Source: a virus. From it: a DNA stretch of 22,261 bases. The position numbers and the translations under genes are program-made. The notes below the pieces were generated by a model that searched no databases, was not told the DNA's origin, and saw nothing but the letters and a program-made list of their open reading frames with translations. Location of the stretch: positions 1 through 22,261 of the IMG/VR virus record IMGVR_UViG_3300022198_001111. One strand, written 5' to 3'. Below are positions 7,991 to 15,300 of the stretch, piece after piece; within the stretch, counting starts at the first letter, position 1, and each line of letters begins with the position of its first letter.

Positions 7991-8874
7991 TAGGTCGCCC
8001 CTAATCGCTGAAACAGCACATGAACATCTAACTTGTCACTTGAGGCAGCGTTTGAGTCTGATTTGGCTCTAAGCCTTATTTTATGTGTGCTAGTGCTAGT
8101 TACATCAAAAACAAAAGAAAGCGTGGCTGTTGAATTATGCTCCGCCGTGTTAGAAGAGCTAGTCTGATGCGATCTATCAGCAAAGCTATTCCCAGTGAGG
8201 TTCGAGTAGGTCGAGCCGTCTGTAGTTTTTTCTATACTTCCTCCAAGAATTGCTGCAGTCCGATTTGAAGAGGAAGTGCCGTAAAAAGAAAAGTCAGCTC
8301 TAACAAGCCAATGACCAGTAGAAGGGAAGGTAAAAACACCAGATGTCTGCGTCATTGCGCCGTTAATATTTGTCTGCCGCGCCCAACCTGAACTAACAAC
8401 GGAGTTTGTGCTCGCGCCGAAGGTCAGCGTTCCGCTTTCCCACTGCTCAATAACAGGCGCTTCATTAATCCACTTAGAAGTTCCGCTGTCGTAAACGAGG
8501 ATGTCTTTATCTTGAACAGACGTGATTGCTACGTCACTCATCTCAGACAGATTGCTAAAACCACCTAGCGAACCAGTCGGTGCACCAGTAGCCACCCATT
8601 GCGAAGACGTTCCGTCGTCGTAATACACATACGTGACGCCATTGCTTTCTGAATACCAGACATCGCCATCAGAGGGAGAAGACGGCGCTGTGCTGGACGT
8701 GACAACCGTCGCCGCAGCAGACACCGCTGCCCATGCGCCAGATTGACGGGCGTACTGATTCCCGTCAGATGGAGCGTCCTCGATCTTGTCTGTATTTAGG
8801 TTAGTGAAATTAGAGTCCACCTCTGTGTTAGTCAGAGGTGAACCCTTTCCACTACGAGTGACAATGGTTGCCAT
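7990..8874 (-). CDS. Short tail fibre protein, paralogue 2 (C1q-like head)
   Basis: This is a 294-residue probable tail fibre protein. The N-terminal SGKGSPLTNTEVDSNFTNL matches the neighbouring gene. It is followed by YARQSGAWAAV, an APSSPSDGDVWYSESNG module with YYDDGTSSQWV (also in the 936-residue fibre) and a MSDVAITSVQDKDIL segment. The C-terminal head, from about residue 145, has SGVFTFPSTGHWLVRADF and ends in VHVLFQRLG, a pattern like C1q-type beta sandwiches. AGGAA lies 7 bases before the ATG. The gap to the preceding gene is 14 bases. The role as fibre is inferred from module sharing and position; the head fold is tentative. Confidence 0.8.
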   Translation of the reverse strand: MATIVTRSGKGSPLTNTEVDSNFTNLNTDKIEDAPSDGNQYARQSGAWAAVSAAATVVTSSTAPSSPSDGDVWYSESNGVTYVYYDDGTSSQWVATGAPTGSLGGFSNLSEMSDVAITSVQDKDILVYDSGTSKWINEAPVIEQWESGTLTFGASTNSVVSSGWARQTNINGAMTQTSGVFTFPSTGHWLVRADFSFYGTSSSNRTAAILGGSIEKTTDGSTYSNLTGNSFADRSHQTSSSNTAEHNSTATLSFVFDVTSTSTHKIRLRAKSDSNAASSDKLDVHVLFQRLGAT

Positions 8875-8888
8875 CGTCGTTTCCTATA

Positions 8889-9335
8889 TTAGGTAGCTGA
8901 GACCGTAATAGTCCACGTAATGGTCATGCTGTCGCTTGCGCCTTTGGTCACAGTGCCAAAGACCGTGCGACAGAGCATGGTTCCTGCTGAAGCAGCATTG
9001 AAGATACCGGCTTCGGTTAATGAACCAGTTCCGTCGCCTGCAGCCCAGCTACACACGTAAGCAATCGCGTTATTGGTTACGGTGGTGCTGGTAAGCGCAT
9101 TACGATCCAGCTCTGTTCCCAGAGTCGTGTCGCCCGCTGCCGCAGCAGTTGAACCAGTGCCCACTGCCATGTGAGACATAGCTGTAGCAGTAGCGTCTTT
9201 CATGCGCGAAGCAATGTAATCTAATCCAGTGTCGACAATCAGGTTGTTAACCTTCTTCTCGTCTTTGATTTTTCCGTCAGGGCCACGAACTACAATGTCC
9301 AGTGTTCCCTTCGCTTTGAGTCCATCGATGATCAT
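8889..9335 (-). CDS. Small tail appendage protein, function unknown
   Basis: This is a 148-residue protein with an N-terminal beta-rich part (LDIVVRGPDGKIKDEKKVNN), a helix (GLDYIASRMKDA), and a C-terminal half with SHMAVGTGSTAA, SLTEAGIFNAASAGTMLCRT and ITWTITV. The EAGIF...R..F...K...D...ITW pattern is one I associate with small tail proteins of marine tailed phages, but I cannot name a family with certainty. It lies between a repeat protein and the short fibres, so it is probably a virion component that caps or attaches fibres. AGGAT lies 7 bases before the ATG. It has no signal peptide or membrane segment. Confidence 0.75.
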   Translation of the reverse strand: MIIDGLKAKGTLDIVVRGPDGKIKDEKKVNNLIVDTGLDYIASRMKDATATAMSHMAVGTGSTAAAAGDTTLGTELDRNALTSTTVTNNAIAYVCSWAAGDGTGSLTEAGIFNAASAGTMLCRTVFGTVTKGASDSMTITWTITVSAT

Positions 9336-9347
9336 GGCTTATATCCT

Positions 9348-10628
9348 TTAGGTGAGGGTTCGTTTAACTCCGACAAAGTCGTCGCTGAAGTAATCAGTGC
9401 TACTGACGTAGCCCTGAGCCAGAAGAACGCCCGAGTCGGAGCTGTTAGCGGGGTCTTCCAGATTTTTTGAGAACGCAGCAGCGTAAGCGTCGGCTGCGTC
9501 AAATGTGTTGGTCTTGATCGAACTAAAAGAAAAGGCTGTCGAATCGGAAGCGTCTGCTGTGTTGCTTGTTATGACACCTTCCGAAAAGCTTGCTGATTCA
9601 CTGATATCAGCTGTATCAGAAATAGCTTTAGAGAAAGACTTAGCTATAGTCTCCGAAACAGACGGTGCTTCTACTTTCACTAGCGATACAGCGAGTGAAA
9701 TGCTTTCGGACGCGTCTGCCGTATCTCCAGTGCTAATGCCGGACCCTAGATTTTTCTCAAGCAAAATCAGCGCGGAATCTGTGCCCTCTGCGGTGTCTGA
9801 TTTCCCTGAAGATATAGACTTAGCAAGCAGCTCAGAAACGGATGGGGATTCGCTCAAAGTTTTGCCAAAGTTATAAGAGCTGATGTCCGTGGCTGTGGGC
9901 GACTCAGACAACGGCTTACTAAAACCAATTGCGGCCACATCTGCCACGCCAGCCGAATTTTGAGGAATTTGGTTCAACCCCTGAACCACATTCGGGGAAA
10001 TTGAATCAGTAACAACTATTGAGTCAGAAAACGAACGGCTGTACGCCATTACCCGCTGAAAATCTTCGGTTATACCTGTGACATCCGATAAGGCCTTACC
10101 TACGACAAATACTTGCGCGTCGGTGACAGCGGGCGTTTCGCTGGGATTCTTCCCGAACGCATTTGTATATGCGTCTGAGCTGCTAAAAGAGTCCGTTACC
10201 GGGCGGCTAAATGCTTTAGCAGCCACATCTGCTACAACCCCAGCATCAACAAGCCGCTTGTCAAAACCATACGTCAGCAACTCTGCGGCACTTGGCACGT
10301 CGATTAGACCTTTACCGACATCCTTTGTGACGATATCTGACACCGTGCCCATTGAGACAACTTCAGAGACATTCTTGAACAAGTGCGCTGCAAACAGCTC
10401 ATTGATGCCAGCAGAATCTGCGAGGGCTTTATCAACCGCAAACTGGATAAGATCAATAAATAAAGGGTCTTCCGTAAGGTATCGCACCTTGCCAACAACC
10501 AACGAACCCGAATCCAGATGTACATTCGTTGCAATCATCTGCGCCGTGCGAACGTCAGCCGCAGAAATCTGACCATTAGCCCGGCTAATGGCTTGCAGCA
10601 GGACTCGTTGTATAGAAGCGCGAATCAT
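9348..10628 (-). CDS. Ser/Asp-rich repeat virion protein, function unknown
   Basis: This is a 426-residue acidic protein. After an N-terminal segment of about 75 residues (IRASIQRVLLQAISRANGQI, then LVVGKVRYL), it consists of degenerate repeats of about 18 to 24 residues. Each resembles FxKxLSExPxVSE or ADxSDS, for example FSKPLSESPTATDISSY followed by FGKTLSESPSVSELL. The C-terminus (YFSDDFVGVKRTLT) is not repetitive. The regular alternation of small and acidic residues suggests an elongated fibrous shaft, but no known family is recognised. Its ATG overlaps the previous stop as ATGA, and no strong ribosome site is visible, so translation is probably coupled. The position between a BppU-like protein and fibres supports a structural role. 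Confidence 0.75.
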   Translation of the reverse strand: MIRASIQRVLLQAISRANGQISAADVRTAQMIATNVHLDSGSLVVGKVRYLTEDPLFIDLIQFAVDKALADSAGINELFAAHLFKNVSEVVSMGTVSDIVTKDVGKGLIDVPSAAELLTYGFDKRLVDAGVVADVAAKAFSRPVTDSFSSSDAYTNAFGKNPSETPAVTDAQVFVVGKALSDVTGITEDFQRVMAYSRSFSDSIVVTDSISPNVVQGLNQIPQNSAGVADVAAIGFSKPLSESPTATDISSYNFGKTLSESPSVSELLAKSISSGKSDTAEGTDSALILLEKNLGSGISTGDTADASESISLAVSLVKVEAPSVSETIAKSFSKAISDTADISESASFSEGVITSNTADASDSTAFSFSSIKTNTFDAADAYAAAFSKNLEDPANSSDSGVLLAQGYVSSTDYFSDDFVGVKRTLT

Positions 10629-10999
10629 CCGAAAGCGGCTCTAACCTTTAATTTCAGTAGGTCAACTACTGTCTGGATTGATCCGTCTTGGAATGTGGCT
10701 TCGATTTCCCCCTCAAAAATGCCTGCTGTATCCAGCGCGGGTGCAGGAAAATCCGTCGTAGCAATACCGTTGTCAGGGTCACTGACGGTCATCGTCAAAG
10801 TTGACTTAACAGTCGATGAACCAAGCTCCCTGATACGTAATTTCACAGTCGCCCCGTTAAGGTCAATTGGGGCCCAAGTATCAGGATTATTAGGGTCGAG
10901 CGTAGCCCCCGAAGCAGCTTCGCTAGCGTCTTTCAGAGTAACTACTACCCTCGGCAGCGTATCTCCCTGAACGAGTTCGAGTGTATCCGAGTAAGCCAT
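10625..10999 (-). CDS. BppU N-terminal-like baseplate or fibre adaptor protein
   Basis: This is a 124-residue protein with the layout of the N-terminal domain of phage baseplate upper proteins. It has LVQGDTLPRVVVTLKD near the start, then a second strand block IDLNGATVKLRIREL, then TLTMTVSDPDNGIATTDF, and GIFEGEIEATFQDGSIQTV at the end. In known phages this Ig-like domain anchors side fibres to the tail. It is the first gene after the lysis cassette and its stop is overlapped by the repeat protein (ATGA). A gap of 24 bases separates it from the endolysin. The ribosome site is weak (GGTAATATAAG). The family match rests on my reading of strand and motif order, so it is moderate. Confidence 0.65.
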   Translation of the reverse strand: MAYSDTLELVQGDTLPRVVVTLKDASEAASGATLDPNNPDTWAPIDLNGATVKLRIRELGSSTVKSTLTMTVSDPDNGIATTDFPAPALDTAGIFEGEIEATFQDGSIQTVVDLLKLKVRAAFG

Positions 11000-11023
11000 A
11001 TCTTATATTACCACTGCTAATAG

Positions 11024-11377
11024 TCAAACGTAAGTCCATAGCATCGGAGAACTATCACGCCGATCCACATGGATGAAGGTTTTTGCTACTCCAATTCCGG
11101 TAAATCCTTGCTCTATCGCCTTTGTTACGATAGTCCATCGCTGCGCCCCACCACTTACCGCTATATCTGCTGCAATCCCTTGAGCATGTTGACCGGGCGA
11201 ACTTTTTTTAGCTTCGAGGCTGTGTCTGGGAGATCTATAACCAGAAGTAATGACAAATGGAAAGCCACACGCTTCTCGCAATTCATCCAAGCTCATAATG
11301 AAGTCAAGATCCATCTCGTTCTCGCCTGTCTCCTGACAGTTGAAATCGCTCAACTTGAAATATTTGAACGCACTCAT
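11024..11377 (-). CDS. Endolysin, M15A-type zinc D-Ala-D-Ala peptidase
   Basis: This is a 117-residue single-domain cell-wall peptidase of the M15A type, which cuts peptide cross-links of peptidoglycan. Zinc ligands are visible as H64 and D71 (HAQGIAAD) and H103 (FIHVD), with the usual TSGYRSP motif at 44 to 50. It has no signal sequence, so it would need a holin to reach the wall, and two holin candidates lie immediately upstream. The frame stays open to 11545, but the ATG at 11377 forms an ATGA overlap with the preceding gene, has AGGGAA about 7 bases upstream, and begins the conserved SAFKYFKLSDFNCQETG segment. I therefore reject the longer form. Confidence 0.92.
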   Translation of the reverse strand: MSAFKYFKLSDFNCQETGENEMDLDFIMSLDELREACGFPFVITSGYRSPRHSLEAKKSSPGQHAQGIAADIAVSGGAQRWTIVTKAIEQGFTGIGVAKTFIHVDRRDSSPMLWTYV

Positions 11378-11568
11378 TCTTTTTTCCCTAAAAACAGGCC
11401 AAACGCGCCCGTTAACGCTCCGGTCATAACCGATACCATCGCCGCCTGCTCGGGCATTGGCGCGGGCAGCGTCATAAACCACTCGACGACCCGATAAGTC
11501 ATAACCACCATCGCCAGCATTAATAACCTGGGGATGATTCGCCAAGCATTAAGGTTTTCGGGCGTCAT
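11374..11568 (-). CDS. Small holin-like protein with two membrane segments
   Basis: This is a 64-residue protein with two hydrophobic segments, about residues 11 to 33 (IIPRLLMLAMVVMTYRVVEW) and 42 to 61 (AAMVSVMTGALTGAFGLFLG), joined by a short Pro-rich turn. It ends in KKE. This topology fits a class II holin or an antiholin. It overlaps the upstream holin by ATGA and the endolysin start by ATGA, placing it at the usual holin position. AGGAG lies about 13 bases before the ATG, farther than usual, which may lower its translation. Which of the two holin-like proteins makes the lesion and which regulates it cannot be told from sequence. Confidence 0.75.
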   Translation of the reverse strand: MTPENLNAWRIIPRLLMLAMVVMTYRVVEWFMTLPAPMPEQAAMVSVMTGALTGAFGLFLGKKE

Positions 11569-11966
11569 TTTTCGCGTGACACTCCTTTGGTTTTCTCAAA
11601 GGTTCGCAGGCCTCCAAGCCCCAACATTCCGAGAAGCACTGTCAGCAAGCTGTCCATGTCAAACTCAGGAAGCGGGGGCGCTTCCACACCCGTGTACGCA
11701 ATCACAAACGTAGCCAATGGCTGTAAAACGAAATGCCACATCAAGGCGATTGAACAGCACCAACCGGTTGCCGGACGCCAGCCCGCCACAAAGATAGATT
11801 TGTGCGTCGCTTCAGCTTTATTTATCTCAATTTGACCTTTCGCCAGTTCGTGAGCATGCCGCTCCGACATGGTGGCAATTTCATGGGCCAGACGATTACG
11901 CTCATCCGCGTCAGGGATAAACTTGTCTAGAAGCCCCGTAACGGGGCCGATTAATGCTTCAAGCAT
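11565..11966 (-). CDS. Holin of the GTA/3TM holin type
   Basis: This is a 133-residue protein with an amphipathic N-terminal half (IGPVTGLLDKFIPDADERNR, then a charged helix to residue 54), the diagnostic HKSIFVAGWRPATGW at 55 to 69, and hydrophobic segments at about 68 to 91 and 105 to 121. This is the pattern of the 3TM holins found in gene transfer agents and many phages. Its role would be to permeabilise the inner membrane so that the endolysin can act. The start overlaps the previous stop as TAATG, with GGAG 6 bases upstream. It is directly followed by the second holin-like gene and the endolysin. Confidence 0.85.
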   Translation of the reverse strand: MLEALIGPVTGLLDKFIPDADERNRLAHEIATMSERHAHELAKGQIEINKAEATHKSIFVAGWRPATGWCCSIALMWHFVLQPLATFVIAYTGVEAPPLPEFDMDSLLTVLLGMLGLGGLRTFEKTKGVSREK

Positions 11967-12346
11967 TACTCACTCCAACCGTCGTCATTTTCGTCGTACT
12001 TGCCGTCGTTGTTGGTGTCGCAGGCTCGCTGCCAAGAGATCATGTCGAAGGTTAAACCTTCATGCCACGGGATATAGGCTTTACACCATTCATGGGAGCC
12101 TATAGCCATGTCATCAGTACCATCTGGATCGGGGACGTAATCACGCTTAGACCAAGGCTTTTGGACACGAAAAAACGTATCCTTGTTCTTCATCAGTTGC
12201 CGCTTGAATAAGGCGCTATCTGGAGTGCTGATGTAAATCTCCTGATTAGCTTCCAGCGTGTATGTAGACCCGTCTTCATAGTTAATAACGGTTTCCGCTG
12301 ACGCTACGCTTGCCGCCAGTAATGCTGCCAGTGCTATCTTTTTCAT
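11966..12346 (-). CDS. Secreted protein with EF-hand-like loop, function unknown
   Basis: This is a 126-residue protein with a clear Sec signal peptide (MKKIALAALLAASVASA, cleavage predicted after A17). The mature part has INYEDGSTYTLEANQEIYIS, two cysteines (C88, C109) that could form a disulfide, and a C-terminal D-x-N-x-D-G-x-Y-D-x-x-D loop at 110 to 121 that fits a calcium-binding EF-hand or dockerin-like loop. It has no lipobox, so it is not an outer-membrane spanin lipoprotein. It starts the lysis cassette, right after the gp16-like gene, with GAAGG just before the ATG. It probably acts in the periplasm, perhaps in lysis or superinfection control. That role is inferred from position only. 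Confidence 0.8.
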   Translation of the reverse strand: MKKIALAALLAASVASAETVINYEDGSTYTLEANQEIYISTPDSALFKRQLMKNKDTFFRVQKPWSKRDYVPDPDGTDDMAIGSHEWCKAYIPWHEGLTFDMISWQRACDTNNDGKYDENDDGWSE

Positions 12347-12356
12347 GACCTTCCCC

Positions 12357-15300
12357 TCATAGGACGTTGTAAACAGGTAACAAGCGATCTTTTAACGTGC
12401 GATCTACACGCCAACCGTTCTCTAACGCTTCTGTGATCGTTTCTGCAGTTGGGCCAAGGATTGAGGTAGCCCCACCAATAGGGCCATCCCATTGATACTG
12501 TTGATGTGCCATTACCCCAAGTGATAGCGGGCCTAAGAAACCTGACCGGTCGATTGTCTCGAATAGGTACTCGTCCCAATCCATGCGATCAGTTCTGAAG
12601 TACCGCGCTTTCGGCTCGACACCGGGGAGCGCCCACGCTAGCCCTGTCTTCGCGTACTCGCGCAGTTCCATGCCCAACATGGCGAGCGGCATCGTTGCAA
12701 CCGCTGCCAAGGCGAACACACTCAGCGTCGCGCTAATCTGCGCCGCGTTGAGTTCGCCGGGGTTCTCTGCCATCCGCGACTGCGCTTCTCGAACGATTCC
12801 GCCGCCGATGACTTTTGAATAAGCGTAGAAGTAGGACTTCAGCTGCCAGACCAACGCCCACCGTGGATCAGATGCCCAGATCGGTCGCTCAGCAGCATTG
12901 GGTCGCAGGATCGAAGACTCAGTGAAACGCTGGATGGCCTGCTTCACCTTCTTGCCTTCAGGGGTCGAGAACTTACGACCCTCTTTGTTCCACTTGTTCA
13001 CATCTTCGGCAGTCAGACCGAGCTCACGCAGGTAGCGCTCAGAACGGGGGTTATCAAATTCGTTCCGCGCATGGTGCGTGATAAATGAAGCGCCCATGCC
13101 TGCTGCAAACTCACGGCTAAACCGCGTGAACTGATCCAGCATGATGACCCTAAAATACGCGTCCGACAGCTTTCGTACCTTCGGGTCCATGTAATCCTGC
13201 TCGGCCTGTGTGACCCAGCCGTTAGCGACAGTCTCGTTCGTTACAACTCCAACATCTCTTGCAAACTGTCTTCGCTCTTCAGGATCACGCAAGCCGTCTT
13301 TGATCTGTTTCATAGCCATACCGAAGGTATGGAGAGAAAACTCTTTTGAGTTGATTACCGGACCCGCAAGGTCGGTAAGTGACGCAATAGTGGCAAAAGG
13401 CAGAATCGTGACGAACTGTAGGAACTGACCGTAGCTGTTGAGCTTTCGCCATAGCGGGCTTATCGGACTCGATTGATAACCCATGTAAGCATTCAGCACC
13501 TCTAACGCAGCCGCTCTATCCTCTTCGGAAAGTTTCGACAGCTCTTCTTTTAGCGCGAGACCGTTATTGGTGGCTTTGTTAAATTCAACGCGCTTCGCAA
13601 CGTGACGCAGGTAGGACACCAACGCTTCCTCTGGTTCTTGCAGGAAGCCCGCGTCTTGTAGCGTTTTACGGTCGATACCGCGCGTGAGCATAATGTCTTG
13701 CTCAACGCCTGCCGCTGGGTTAGTCGGGTCATAATCAACCGGCTTGTCGTCACGCATCGCTTGGCTGTACTGTCGCAACCGATAGATAGCCGCCTCTGCA
13801 CGGGCCGGTGAGATGCCTTGCTGCTCAGCAAGGATCAGGTTCTTGAACTCTTCCGTCCGATTTTCAATCTCCAGCATGTTCAGCAAGACCGGGAAATAGT
13901 CTTTCTGAAAACCGATGTCTGTATTCGACGGCTGGATATAGTCGGTATACACGTCTTGTAAAAACTGTCTGACTTGCTGAGCCTTGGGAGACAGCGTCTC
14001 TGTAGCGTCAGACGACGCGGCCTCACGCAATGCTGCTTTCACATCTGCGTCATCTAAATTTCCGATGGTATCTTCGAATGTGTTCTGAAATTCTGCGACT
14101 TTCAAAGCCGACGCTCGCAACATGCCTAAATTACCGCCAGACCCATCTTCTTGAGAGCGACGGTAAAACATGTCCGCGACTCGGTTTCCTGCATGCATTC
14201 GCAGCACGCCGTCTGCGGTTGCAACAAACTTCATCAAAGGTCGAGACGCACGGCTAATGCTGCGTTCCCAGTGGCGCGCCAACGCTTCGCCGCCCTCTTT
14301 GACGACAGCCTCTTTAACCGCATGCGGCATGGCTTTTTCGGTAAAGGTAAGCGGTGGCTCAGAGGGTGCTGGACCTGCATCTTCCTGAACTTGCCCAGTT
14401 ATTTGGGTAGGCGCTGGCCTGCCCCCGTACTGATACTTAACCTGCCCTCGCACTACTTCATTTACGAACGCGCTTTGCTTCTTAGAAGCCACCACGCCTT
14501 CGATGTACTGTTCAAACTCGGGTGATTTTGGTCCTTTACGTGCTCGGAATCCCTGTTTCATGGCTCGCCACATCTGACGTAACTTTGCAGCTAGTCCCTT
14601 GAAGTGACGATCAGCCATGCTTTTTGCAGCCTTGTTGATGTAGCGCTTCGTCGCCCAGCGAGACAGCTGGTCGGCGTACCACTCTTCAAAGCCTTTCTCG
14701 AACCCGTAAAGCTCGACATACCGATCATGCTTAGGGTGACGCTTGTATGACTCAACAAGTCGTGGTCGTAGTGCGTCGTTCTCCAGCGCGGCCTGTTGCT
14801 CCTGCTGATACACCGCATGTCCAATTTCATGCGCTGCAGTCATCGCGTCACTTAACGCGTTGCCACTACTATTGATTACAGCGATGTTTACCTTGCCATC
14901 GTAACTGCCACCAATTTCGTTATTGTCGATCTGGCGCTGCAGCATTCGTTTCACTGCAACAAGTTCGACCTCGGAAAACAATTTTGAGAGCTGCAAATCA
15001 GACAGCTGTGCCAATCTCGCCCCGTTGAATATACGAGGGGGGTTGACGAGCTTGACGGCTTTCAATACGTCGTCTATGACACCTTTTACAATCGGGCTAT
15101 CAAACCCCTGCGGATCTTCTTTCGGAGGAGGCGCAAAAACTGGATCCGCGCCAGCCTCCCCCGTGCCAGTAAAGGGCGCGCGACCGGTACGACGATCAGG
15201 ATCAATATCGTCACGGGGATCACCGGCAAACACCTCGGTCTCAGACATGCCCTCGGCAGCTTGTTCTATCGGCACCTGCCTAAAGGTACGTTGTCCCTCA

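Noticed and set aside
9505-10572. Two plus-strand open frames of 123 and 164 codons opposite the Ser/Asp-rich repeat gene
   Set aside because: They mirror the codon bias of the repeat gene on the other strand, have no ribosome site that I can see, and would be the only plus-strand genes in the window.
11000-11023. Promoter or terminator in the gap after the endolysin
   Set aside because: This is the longest gap I noted, but it holds no stem-loop followed by a T-run and no promoter motif that I can support.
11378-11545. Upstream extension of the endolysin by 56 residues
   Set aside because: It would cover most of the holin-like gene in another frame. The ATG at 11377 has a good ribosome site, an ATGA overlap, and begins the conserved domain.
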